Origin: Bacteroidota bacterium
Lineage (GTDB): Bacteria > Bacteroidota > Bacteroidia > Chitinophagales > Chitinophagaceae
Direction: 5' to 3'
Assembly: GCA_023429985.1 (NCBI GenBank)
Contig: JAEZCV010000135.1
Location: 1-10,617, forward strand
Length of the DNA: 10,617 nt
The notes below the pieces were generated by a model that made no database searches, was not told the DNA's origin, and worked only from the letters and a program-made list of their open reading frames with translations. The translations under genes were made by a program, and so were the position numbers. The stretch's first letter is position 1, and every line of letters begins with the position of its first letter. Below, one piece after another: positions 1 to 6,927 of the stretch.

Positions 1-1247
1 CCATTATTGAATACACCAAGGAAGTTGTTTATGTGAACGATTACGAGGTTGCCATTATTAAAGCAGATGAACTGATTTTAAAAAACCTTGGCAACGAAAG
101 ACAAACACCTTACATCACTAAACTCGACATGGAACTGGCTGCTATTGAAAAAGGTGGCTATGAACACTTCATGCTGAAAGAGATCTTTGAACAACCCCAA
201 ACAGTGTATGACTGCTTAAGAGGAAGGCTCGATGCGCAGGCAGGAACCATCACCATGAGCGGCATTCAGAAATATGCGGAGCAGATTATGAATGCCAATC
301 GCATTATCATGGTTGCCTGTGGAACCAGCTGGCATGCAGGGCTGGTTGCCGAATATATTTTTGAAGAATTATGCCGTATTAATGTTGAAGTGGAATACGC
401 ATCCGAATTCCGTTACCGGAACCCGGTAATAAATAAAGGTGATGTAATTATTGCCATTTCACAAAGTGGCGAAACCGCAGACACCCTCGTTGCCATTGAA
501 AATGCAAAAGCCAAAGGTGCCATTATTCTTGGTGTGGTGAATGTTGTTGGTTCTTCCATTGCAAGAATTTCCGATGCAGGCGCTTACACCCATGCCGGCC
601 CGGAAATTGGAGTGGCTTCAACCAAAGCTTTCACGGCACAACTGGCAGTTCTTACCATGATTGCCTTGAAAATTGGTTATGAAAGAGGTGCGCTTGATCA
701 CGACCGTTATATGCACCTGCTGAATGAAATGGATGCCATACCGCAAAAAATTGAACAGGTGCTGATGCTGAACGACAAGATCAAACTTCTTGCAGAAAAA
801 TACAGCAATGCGGAAAGCTGTTTATACCTGGGTAGAGGTTATAACTTCCCGGTAGCCCTTGAAGGTGCACTTAAATTAAAAGAAATTTCTTATATACATG
901 CTGAAGGTTACCCTGCAGCAGAAATGAAACATGGCCCAATAGCACTTGTAGATGAAAACCTGCCGGTAATTTTTATCGCAACGAAAGATTCTTACCACGA
1001 AAAAGTGGTGAGTAATATGCAGGAGATTAAAGCAAGAAAAGGAAAAGTTATTGCAGTAATTAATGAAGGAGATGAGCAAAGTGCAGCACTAGCCGATGAC
1101 ACCATTATGGTTCCGGAGGCCGATGAAATTGTAGCACCTATGCTAAGTGTTATTCCACTACAATTGCTTGCTTATTACATTGGACTAGAAAAAGGCCAGG
1201 ATGTTGACAAGCCCCGTAACCTTGCCAAATCGGTAACAGTTGAATAA
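1..1247 (+). CDS. glmS: Glutamine--fructose-6-phosphate aminotransferase (isomerizing), C-terminal part, 5' cut by window
   Basis: GlmS makes glucosamine-6-phosphate from fructose-6-phosphate and glutamine, the first committed step to UDP-GlcNAc for peptidoglycan and lipid A. The reading frame is open from base 3 with no start, so the gene begins upstream; about 414 of the roughly 610 residues usual for the family are visible. The N-terminal glutaminase domain with its catalytic Cys is outside the window; only its last residues (VVYVNDYEVAII) are seen. The first SIS domain shows ACGTSWHAG (from nt 315), ISQSGETADT and GVASTKAFTAQL. The second shows LGRGYNFPVALEGALKLKE and the isomerase residues: Glu in KEISY, His in KHGP and Lys in the C-terminal LAKSVTVE. 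The GTG at 33 is an internal valine codon, not the start. A DUF4954 gene follows after 45 nt on the same strand, probably co-transcribed. Identification is certain from motifs and the classic C-terminus. Confidence 0.98.
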   Translation, partial: IIEYTKEVVYVNDYEVAIIKADELILKNLGNERQTPYITKLDMELAAIEKGGYEHFMLKEIFEQPQTVYDCLRGRLDAQAGTITMSGIQKYAEQIMNANRIIMVACGTSWHAGLVAEYIFEELCRINVEVEYASEFRYRNPVINKGDVIIAISQSGETADTLVAIENAKAKGAIILGVVNVVGSSIARISDAGAYTHAGPEIGVASTKAFTAQLAVLTMIALKIGYERGALDHDRYMHLLNEMDAIPQKIEQVLMLNDKIKLLAEKYSNAESCLYLGRGYNFPVALEGALKLKEISYIHAEGYPAAEMKHGPIALVDENLPVIFIATKDSYHEKVVSNMQEIKARKGKVIAVINEGDEQSAALADDTIMVPEADEIVAPMLSVIPLQLLAYYIGLEKGQDVDKPRNLAKSVTVE

Positions 1248-1292
1248 TTGAAGCTTGAAATTGCTTTCCGGCATTCATAATAAACATTGCTC

Positions 1293-3494
1293 ATGAACGA
1301 AATCAGGAAGAGACCTATATCCGACCTAGGATACAATTTTGTGAGTATGGAATACCTGCGCGAAGGCATTGATGAGTACCACCTGCGGAACATCCAAAAT
1401 AAAAATGCAATTTCTTACCGACACCTTTCTGCATACGAAATTGAGGTGCTGGTTAGAAATAACAATACTTCCGACGACTGGAACAAGATACAGGTTTCCA
1501 ATGCATTCAACCCGGAACTAGTAAAGAACTGTAAATTTTATGGATTGGTAAGAATTGGGAAACTTGAAACCATATCCCTTGAATACCATAATGTAATTAT
1601 GCCGGTTGGTTTATACAACAGTACAATTATCAGTTGCGACTTTGGCGATAATGTGGTTGTAAGTAACGTTAACTATATATCTCACTATATACTTGGCAAC
1701 GAAGTAATGCTGTGCAATGTGCATGAAATTCATGCAACAGATCATGCTAAATTCGGTAACGGAATTATTAAAGAAGGCGAATCCGAATCGGTAAGAGTAT
1801 GGGTGGAAGTGTGCAATGAGAATGCAGGACGAAAGATCCTGCCTTTCGAAGGCATGCAACCCGGCGACGCCTACCTATGGTCGAAATACAGGGATGATGA
1901 TGAATTGATGGAAAAATTTAAGCAATTCACCGAAAAGAAATTTGATAAACAGCGCGGCTACTATGGAGAGATCGGCGACCGCTGCGTAATTAAAAACACC
2001 TCTATAATTAAAGATGTATGGATAGGAAGTGATGCCTATATAAAAGGAGCCAATAAATTAAAAAACCTTACCATCAAATCCGGTCCTGATGATATGACGC
2101 AGATTGGTGAAGGTTGTGAACTGGTAAATGGAATTATAGATTATGGCTGCCGCATTTTCTATGGCGTAAAAGCTGTGCGTTTTGTTATGGCTTCGCATTC
2201 GCAGTTAAAATATGGTGCTCGTCTTATTAATTCATACCTGGGAAATAATTCCACCATTTCCTGTTGCGAAGTATTGAACTCACTCATTTTTCCTGCACAT
2301 GAACAACATCATAATAATTCATTTTTATGTGCTGCTTTAATAATGGGTCAATCAAATATTGCAGCCGGGGCAACACTGGGCTCAAATCATAACAGCAGGG
2401 CTGCAGATGGAGAAATGATCGCTTCAAGAGGGTTCTGGCCCGGACTCTGTGTAAGCCTGAAACATAATTCCAGGTTTGCTTCTTTTACCCTCCTGGCTAA
2501 AGGCGATTACCAGTATGAACTGAATATTCCCATTCCTTTCAGCCTTGTTAGCAACGATGAAGCAAATAATAAACTGGTGGTAATGCCTGCTTACTGGTTT
2601 ATGTATAATTTATACGCACTGGCAAGGAATGCTCATAAATACGTTGACCGCGATAATCGTAAAGAAAAAATTCAGCATATTGAATACGATTACCTCGCTC
2701 CCGACAGCATTAATGAGATCTTTGATGCCCTTGAACTCATTAAAAAATTAACAGCTGTACATCACAATGCAGCCAATGCTTCCCTAAGCAGTGAAGAATT
2801 AGTAAAAAAAGGGGATGAAATTTTAAATGACCCGGAATTTTCACTCAAGACAATTGAGATAAAAAATTCCGGCTTTGAAAACAACAGCCGACCGCTGGTA
2901 TTATGTAAAGTAAAGGAAGCATACTCCATTTATAAAAAACTGGTGAAGTATTATTGCATGAACCAGCTTCTGAATAAAGCATTAGTTGCAGGCACAGAAA
3001 ATTACAATGCCTTTATTGAAACCTTGCCTCCCGCGACGGAAAGAAGAAAGTGGACCAATGTTGGCGGACAACTTTTACCTTCAGAAAAACTGGGAAACCT
3101 GCTCGATGGTATCAAATCGGGCAGCTATACAAACTGGGATGATGTGCATGATGTGTACAGAGAAAATGGAAGTGGTTACCAGGAACAAAAGTTAAGGCAT
3201 GCTTTAGCTTCGTTGAAAGAAATGGAAGGAATTGTAATGCCTGAGCTAAAAAAAGAACAATTTGCAGAAATGTTGGATGAGATGATCGGGTTTAAAGAAT
3301 GGATGGTTGCCAATATCAAAAGATCAAGAGAAAAAGATTACGAAAACCCCTTCCGCAGGATGGTATATGAAAATGACAAAGAAATGGAGGCCGTTACCGG
3401 AAGAATTAGTGATAACCAGTTCATTCAATTGCAGCAGAAAGAACTTGCATTGCTTCAAAGCCAGGTAGAAGACATAAAAAAACGCTTTAAATAA
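1293..3494 (+). CDS. DUF4954 family protein with left-handed beta-helix (hexapeptide-like) repeats
   Basis: This is a 733-aa cytoplasmic protein with no signal peptide or membrane segment. I recognise it as DUF4954, a Bacteroidota family of unknown function. Residues 1-100 form a conserved N-terminal region starting MNEIRKRPISDLGY. Residues about 100-165 and 225-375 show the short-period pattern of a left-handed beta helix (for example IGDRCVIKNTSIIKDVWIG), the fold of sugar-nucleotide acyltransferases and pyrophosphorylase tails. Residues 333-374 are rich in His and Asn (FPAHEQHHNNSF, then LGSNHNSRAADGE) and look like an active or binding site. Residues 470-733 are mostly helical and charged, with a coiled-coil-like end. 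I chose ATG at 1293; a TTG two codons upstream (1287) is less likely. It lies 45 nt after glmS, so an amino-sugar or envelope-precursor role is possible, but that is inference. The family call is fairly sure; the function is unknown. Confidence 0.88.
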   Translation: MNEIRKRPISDLGYNFVSMEYLREGIDEYHLRNIQNKNAISYRHLSAYEIEVLVRNNNTSDDWNKIQVSNAFNPELVKNCKFYGLVRIGKLETISLEYHNVIMPVGLYNSTIISCDFGDNVVVSNVNYISHYILGNEVMLCNVHEIHATDHAKFGNGIIKEGESESVRVWVEVCNENAGRKILPFEGMQPGDAYLWSKYRDDDELMEKFKQFTEKKFDKQRGYYGEIGDRCVIKNTSIIKDVWIGSDAYIKGANKLKNLTIKSGPDDMTQIGEGCELVNGIIDYGCRIFYGVKAVRFVMASHSQLKYGARLINSYLGNNSTISCCEVLNSLIFPAHEQHHNNSFLCAALIMGQSNIAAGATLGSNHNSRAADGEMIASRGFWPGLCVSLKHNSRFASFTLLAKGDYQYELNIPIPFSLVSNDEANNKLVVMPAYWFMYNLYALARNAHKYVDRDNRKEKIQHIEYDYLAPDSINEIFDALELIKKLTAVHHNAANASLSSEELVKKGDEILNDPEFSLKTIEIKNSGFENNSRPLVLCKVKEAYSIYKKLVKYYCMNQLLNKALVAGTENYNAFIETLPPATERRKWTNVGGQLLPSEKLGNLLDGIKSGSYTNWDDVHDVYRENGSGYQEQKLRHALASLKEMEGIVMPELKKEQFAEMLDEMIGFKEWMVANIKRSREKDYENPFRRMVYENDKEMEAVTGRISDNQFIQLQQKELALLQSQVEDIKKRFK

Positions 3495-3510
3495 AGCGCT
3501 TTAAATAAAA
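3483..3510 (+). repeat. 14-bp tandem duplication across the DUF4954 stop codon
   Basis: The unit CGCTTTAAATAAAG occurs at 3483-3496 and again at 3497-3510, differing only in the last base. The first copy encodes the last residues (RFK) and the TAA stop; the second is untranslated and runs into the terminator hairpin. It looks like a small slippage duplication. Confidence 0.8.
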
Positions 3511-3533
3511 ACTGCCGCAATTGCGGCAGTTTT
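3508..3533. terminator. Symmetric intrinsic terminator between convergent genes
   Basis: A perfect 26-bp palindrome has the core ACTGCCGCAATTGCGGCAGT flanked by AAA on the left and TTT on the right. In RNA it gives a GC-rich stem ending in U residues in either direction. It sits 13 nt after the DUF4954 stop and 12 nt beyond the stop of the opposing small lipoprotein gene, so it most likely ends transcription of both. Confidence 0.88.
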
Positions 3534-3545
3534 AAATTTAAAATC

Positions 3546-3725
3546 TTATCTGTTCAGGGTATCAACGTTTAAATTCATTGTATCAGGAGTCATGTTCATT
3601 GTATCAGGAGTTACATCCGTAGTTGTAGTGGTTGTAACTGAATCTTGTGAAGTAGTTGTTTCAGCTTCGTTGTTACATGCTACTAAAGCACCGGCAACAG
3701 CAAACATCAGGAATAATTTTTTCAT
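3546..3725 (-). CDS. Small lipoprotein, 59 aa, Thr-rich with TPDTMN repeats
   Basis: This is a short gene with no recognised family. ATG at 3725 opens a 59-residue frame that ends at TAA (3546-3548). The N-terminus MKKLFLMFAVAGALVAC is a textbook lipoprotein signal: positive start, hydrophobic core, lipobox LVAC with the lipidated Cys at residue 17. The mature part is only about 43 residues and low in complexity: NNEAETTTSQ, a run of Thr, then TPDTMN twice in tandem. The latter reflects a 17-bp DNA repeat at 3574-3590 and 3595-3611 with a 21-bp period. It is probably a small acylated envelope peptide. A near-consensus Bacteroidota promoter lies directly upstream and a strong terminator downstream, so it appears to be its own transcription unit after der. 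Promoter, signal peptide and clean stop together make it credible despite its size. Confidence 0.8.
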   Translation of the reverse strand: MKKLFLMFAVAGALVACNNEAETTTSQDSVTTTTTTDVTPDTMNMTPDTMNLNVDTLNR

Positions 3726-3755
3726 TTGTTTTTGGTTTTAGTTAACTATAGGGCG

Positions 3756-3786
3756 CAAAGGTAACCGCTGGATTAAAAAAACCAAA
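3756..3786 (-). promoter_or_regulatory. Bacteroidota-type promoter for the 59-aa lipoprotein gene
   Basis: Read on the - strand, TTTG (3786-3783) is followed by a 19-nt spacer and TACCTTTG (3763-3756), matching the TTTG / TAnnTTTG consensus of the primary sigma factor of this phylum. A start a few bases downstream, near 3750, would leave a leader of about 25 nt before ATG 3725. Confidence 0.75.
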
Positions 3787-3801
3787 TTTTTTAAGCAGTT
3801 T

Positions 3802-5112
3802 CTATTTCTTCCTGAAGAATATCCTGATGGGAACTCCTTTAAAATCAAAGTTTTCTCTCAGCTTGTTTTCTAAATAATTACGATATGGAACTTTTATATC
3901 ATCCGGGAAATTACAGAAGAAAGCAAATGAAGGCACTGCTGTTGGCAATTGCGAAATGAACTTGATCTTTACCGGATTCCCGCGTATAACAGGAGGATGA
4001 TAGGATTCAATTGCTTTTAACATGATATCGTTCAACTGCGAAGTTGGGATCTTTCGGTTCCTGTTCTCATATACATCCAGCCCTGCTTCAATGGCTTTTA
4101 ATATCCTTGTTTTTTCTTTAGCAGAAATGAATAAAATGGGAACATCGTTAAAAGGTGCCATGCGTTGCCTGAGTTCCTTTTCATAATCTCTTGCCGTATT
4201 GGTTTCCTTTTCCACCAGGTCCCACTTATTTACCAGCACCACGATGCCTTTTCCTTTTTTTGCTGCCAGGCTGTAAATGGTAAGATCCTGAGCTGTTATA
4301 CCTTTTTCGGCATCCAGCAACAATAAACAAACATCGGCTTCGTCAAGGGCTTTAATGGCACGGATAACAGAATAAAATTCGAGATCCTCATGAACCTTGG
4401 ATTTCCGGCGTATTCCTGCGGTATCTATCAAAATAAAATCTTTCTGAAAAAGATTATAACGCGTATGAATGGTGTCTCTTGTGGTGCCGGCAATATCACT
4501 TACAATAGTTCTCTCCTCCCCGATCAATGCATTCAGCAAAGAGGATTTTCCAACATTTGGCTGCCCTATAATTGCAAATTTGGGAAGACCTTCTTCTTCA
4601 TTCAGTCCGCCTTCATCTTTAATCAGGTCCGTTACTGCATCTAAAAGGTCGCCCGTTCCGCTACCGCTGATTGAGGAAATAAAAAAAACGTTTTCAAAAC
4701 CAAGGCTGTAGAACTCGGAGGCTTCTAATAACCTTTCGTTATTGTCAACTTTATTTACAACAAGGAAAACAGGTTTGGTTGAACGCCTTAAAATATCTGC
4801 CATGGAATCATCAAGGTCGGTCATTCCTGTTGCGGCATCAACAACAAACAATATTGAACTGGCTTCTTCTACAGCCACCTGCACCTGCTTGCGGATCTCT
4901 CTTTCAAATACATCATCTGAATCCGGAACAAAACCTCCGGTGTCAATAATGTAAAAATTTTTGCCATTCCAGTCGGCGATACCATATTGCCTGTCGCGGG
5001 TAACTCCCGGAATATCTTCCACAATTGCCTTGCGCTGCTCCAATAACCTGTTAAAGAGTGTGCTCTTTCCCACATTAGGTCTGCCAACTATTGCCACTGT
5101 ATAACCTGCCAT
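3802..5112 (-). CDS. der: Ribosome biogenesis GTPase Der (EngA)
   Basis: Der is an essential tandem GTPase that helps mature the 50S ribosomal subunit. The 436-aa product has the full family layout. G domain 1 has GRPNVGKS at 10-17, DTGG at 57-60 and NKVD at 120-123. G domain 2 has GQPNVGKS at 183-190, DTAG near 230, NKWD near 295 and SAKE near 330. A C-terminal KH-like domain ends in GVPIRIFFRKK. The length is normal for the family. I chose ATG 5112 because MAGYTVAIVGRPNVGKS is the usual start; an ATG eight codons upstream (5136) falls inside the likely -7 promoter box, so it would probably not be on the transcript. It lies 105 nt after era on the same strand, with its own promoter-like site. 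No key residue is missing. Confidence 0.97.
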   Translation of the reverse strand: MAGYTVAIVGRPNVGKSTLFNRLLEQRKAIVEDIPGVTRDRQYGIADWNGKNFYIIDTGGFVPDSDDVFEREIRKQVQVAVEEASSILFVVDAATGMTDLDDSMADILRRSTKPVFLVVNKVDNNERLLEASEFYSLGFENVFFISSISGSGTGDLLDAVTDLIKDEGGLNEEEGLPKFAIIGQPNVGKSSLLNALIGEERTIVSDIAGTTRDTIHTRYNLFQKDFILIDTAGIRRKSKVHEDLEFYSVIRAIKALDEADVCLLLLDAEKGITAQDLTIYSLAAKKGKGIVVLVNKWDLVEKETNTARDYEKELRQRMAPFNDVPILFISAKEKTRILKAIEAGLDVYENRNRKIPTSQLNDIMLKAIESYHPPVIRGNPVKIKFISQLPTAVPSFAFFCNFPDDIKVPYRNYLENKLRENFDFKGVPIRIFFRKK

Positions 5113-5133
5113 TGTTCTGTTGAATTTAATTTG

Positions 5134-5141
5134 CAAAAGTA
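5134..5141 (-). promoter_or_regulatory. Probable -7 element upstream of der
   Basis: TACTTTTG on the - strand fits TAnnTTTG and is 21 nt upstream of the chosen der ATG. No good TTTG lies 19-21 nt further upstream (only a TTAC-like match), so this is a half-site call. It also argues against the longer der start at 5136. Confidence 0.5.
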
Positions 5142-5217
5142 AGTATACCCTTTCACCCTTGGGTAAAAAGATGAACCATGCATTAATTTCGATTATCTGG
5201 TATAAAATCTGTCCGGA

Positions 5218-6087
5218 TTAACTGTAGCCATATTCCCTGAGAAATAAATCGTTCTCACGCCATTTCGGACGCACTTTTACAAACAGTTCAAGAAATACTT
5301 TCTGATCAATGAATTGTTCAATTTCCATGCGCGCCAGCATGCCTATTTGTTTGATCATTTTACCACCTTCTCCAATGATGATGGCTTTTTGAGTCTCACG
5401 CTGCACAATAATCTCGGCCCTGATCTTTACAAGAGATGATTTTTGTTTGAATTCATTTACCAATACGGTTGCATGATAGGGTATCTCATCCTGGAAAAGC
5501 GAATATATCTTTTCGCGGATGATCTCAGATACAAAGAATTTTGTGGGAAGATCTGATATTTCATCACCCGGATAAAAAGGTTCTCCTTCGGGTAGCAATT
5601 CTACAATGCGTTCCAGCAATTCGTTTACGTGTAAACCTTTTAGTGCTGATATCAACCTTACTTCACCGCAATATTTTTTTGTTTTGAAGAATTCAACTGC
5701 TCTTTCCTGCTTTTCTTTATCAGCGCCATCAATTTTATTGATCACCACCATGGCCTTCGACTTCAGCCTGAGCGCAGCAAAAACCTCGTCGGCTTCTTCC
5801 CAGTTATCTTTTATATCCACCATGAGAAGGGCAAGGTCGGCATCTTCCAGTGCACTGCGAACCGCCGACATCATTTTTTCATGGAGTTTATACTTTGGAT
5901 CTATAATGCCGGGCGTATCGGAAAAAATGATCTGGTACCGGTCGGTGGTAGCAATGGCTTTAATACGGTGACGGGTAGTTTGCACCTTGGGCGAAACAAT
6001 GGCCATTTTCTCTCCCATCAAGGCATTAAGCAGGGTTGATTTACCTGCATTAGGCTTTCCGAATATGTTTACAAAACCGGTTTTCAA
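5218..6087 (-). CDS. era: GTPase Era (TTG start)
   Basis: Era is an essential GTPase that binds 16S rRNA near its 3' end and checks 30S maturation. The 289-aa product has the usual layout and length. The G domain has GKPNAGKS at 10-17, a switch I region VQTTRHR, DTPG at 57-60, NKID at 117-120 and SALKG near 147. The C-terminal KH domain has IIIGEGGKMIKQIG at 236-249 and the family ending REYGY. The start codon is TTG at 6087, placed by the Bacteroidota-typical beginning (M)KTGFVNIFGKPNAGKS; no ATG exists between it and the upstream in-frame stop at 6118-6120. It is divergent from the initiator tRNA gene and upstream of der. All three appear to serve translation, but each seems to have its own promoter. 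Confidence 0.97.
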   Translation of the reverse strand: MKTGFVNIFGKPNAGKSTLLNALMGEKMAIVSPKVQTTRHRIKAIATTDRYQIIFSDTPGIIDPKYKLHEKMMSAVRSALEDADLALLMVDIKDNWEEADEVFAALRLKSKAMVVINKIDGADKEKQERAVEFFKTKKYCGEVRLISALKGLHVNELLERIVELLPEGEPFYPGDEISDLPTKFFVSEIIREKIYSLFQDEIPYHATVLVNEFKQKSSLVKIRAEIIVQRETQKAIIIGEGGKMIKQIGMLARMEIEQFIDQKVFLELFVKVRPKWRENDLFLREYGYS

Positions 6088-6106
6088 AATGTTAATGATT
6101 GTCAGG

Positions 6107-6114
6107 CAAAAATA
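6107..6114 (-). promoter_or_regulatory. Probable -7 element upstream of era
   Basis: TATTTTTG on the - strand fits TAnnTTTG and lies 19 nt before the TTG start. The -33 region is weak (a TTTC at a spacing of 22). The site shares a 121-bp divergent region with the tRNA-fMet promoter. Confidence 0.45.
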
Positions 6115-6129
6115 GAACTATAAAAATTG

Positions 6130-6161
6130 TTTGGCCGAAAACACGCATCATCTTATATTTG
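6130..6161 (+). promoter_or_regulatory. Near-consensus promoter of the initiator tRNA gene
   Basis: TTTG (6130-6133), a 20-nt spacer and TATATTTG (6154-6161) match the Bacteroidota primary promoter in both elements. Transcription should begin near 6168, giving a leader of about 40 nt that RNase P would remove. This is one of the two best promoters in the window, as expected for a stable RNA. Confidence 0.75.
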
Positions 6162-6208
6162 CAACCCGTATAACACGGACAGCTCTTTTTATCTTATTCA
6201 ATTTATAT

Positions 6209-6280
<72 letters not shown>

Positions 6281-6286
6281 CACCCG

Positions 6287-6319
6287 AAAGCCCTGGTATT
6301 CAATACCGGGGCTTTTTTT
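6287..6319 (+). terminator. Intrinsic terminator of the tRNA-fMet transcript
   Basis: AAAGCCCTGGTATT pairs with AATACCGGGGCTTT (one T-G wobble) and is followed directly by a run of seven T (6313-6319). It begins 6 nt after the tRNA 3' end. The stem is long and GC-rich in its lower half: a classical Rho-independent terminator. Confidence 0.92.
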
Positions 6320-6496
6320 ATTTAGGGAAGTTCTGGCAAAGAGTGGTCCTCCGTTAACACTTTCGTTAACACCTGAGGCCAACAAACATCACTTCCTGAT
6401 GGAATGGGTTTCTATCCACCCATACAAAACAAAACCTGATTTATTCAATCATTAAAGAATCCAACCTCACTTATTCTATTCCCTGATTTTTATCAT

Positions 6497-6504
6497 TAAG
6501 TTTG
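6497..6504 (+). promoter_or_regulatory. Possible -7 element for the 76-aa membrane protein gene
   Basis: TAAGTTTG fits TAnnTTTG and is 30 nt before the ATG at 6535. There is no TTTG at the proper distance upstream, so the site is tentative. The stretch 6320-6496 before it holds no gene; only a few short repeats are seen there. Confidence 0.35.
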
Positions 6505-6534
6505 CATTTTCAATTCTCCCAAAATCTAGCTTAT

Positions 6535-6765
6535 ATGAACAATGTAAGAGAATACCTTTTCCTCGGGATCTTTGGCGTTTTAGTACTTCACAATACGCTG
6601 GTCATACTGAATATTCTGTTTTCACCAAAATGGATGGAGGGAAAAAAGTGGCTGAGCTTTCCTTCAGGTCCAGAAAAATTACCAAAGATCCTTTATTGTT
6701 TATCTGCTATTATGTTGTTTATTATTTCTATCAACTGGAAACTTGAGAAACTAAATCTTATTTGA
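6535..6765 (+). CDS. Small hypothetical membrane protein, 76 aa, two predicted helices
   Basis: I do not recognise a family. The frame from ATG 6535 to TGA gives 76 residues. A first hydrophobic stretch spans about residues 8-29 (FLGIFGVLVLHNTLVILNIL), followed by a polar loop with basic and aromatic residues (WMEGKKWLSFPSGPEKLPK) and a second hydrophobic stretch at about 53-70 (ILYCLSAIMLFIISINW). This suggests a two-pass inner-membrane protein. A TTG further upstream (6502) would add 11 residues but overlaps the possible -7 box, so ATG 6535 is preferred. The AT-rich upstream region has no Shine-Dalgarno, which is normal here. It stands alone between the tRNA terminator and a convergent lipoprotein gene, so context gives no function. 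That it is a real gene is likely but not certain; the clean two-helix pattern is the main support. Confidence 0.55.
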   Translation: MNNVREYLFLGIFGVLVLHNTLVILNILFSPKWMEGKKWLSFPSGPEKLPKILYCLSAIMLFIISINWKLEKLNLI

Positions 6766-6843
6766 AAAATACAGAGTAATACTTTTCTTCATCCAGACGA
6801 CCTGCATTATATCATATACTAGTTCTTTTCTAACCGCAGCCTC

Positions 6844-6920
6844 CGATCTGTGTGATCTGCACTGGTGCCTAGCCGCCTCTGATAACTGACTTAATCTGCC
6901 TAATCAGCGGGAAATGAAAT
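6844..6920. repeat. Intergenic repeat-like element with ATCTG units (diverged copy)
   Basis: This lies between the convergent 76-aa gene and the 254-aa lipoprotein gene. It has GATCTGTGTGATCTGCACTGG (split here as GATCTGTG + TGATCTGCACTGG) at 6845-6865, then AATCTGCCTAATCAGCGGG at 6893-6911. These share the ATCTGTG / ATCTGC units of the better-formed palindrome at 8582-8700. A short stem CTGAT (6879-6883) with ATCAG (6903-6907) can form. It looks like a degenerate member of the same dispersed family. Confidence 0.5.
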
Positions 6921-6927
6921 CTTTAAC

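Noticed and set aside
33..35. GTG as start of glmS
   Set aside because: The frame is open upstream to the window edge and encodes expected GlmS residues (IIEYTKEVVY), so this codon is internal.
2986..3195. 69-aa open frame on the + strand
   Set aside because: It is an out-of-phase shadow inside the DUF4954 gene.
3574..3611. Two 17-bp direct repeats considered as a CRISPR seed or operator
   Set aside because: They lie in frame inside the small lipoprotein gene and simply encode the TPDTMN repeat; there are only two units with a 4-bp gap.
5606..5971. 121-aa open frame on the + strand
   Set aside because: It is fully antisense to era, which is certain; its Ser-rich composition is typical of a shadow frame.
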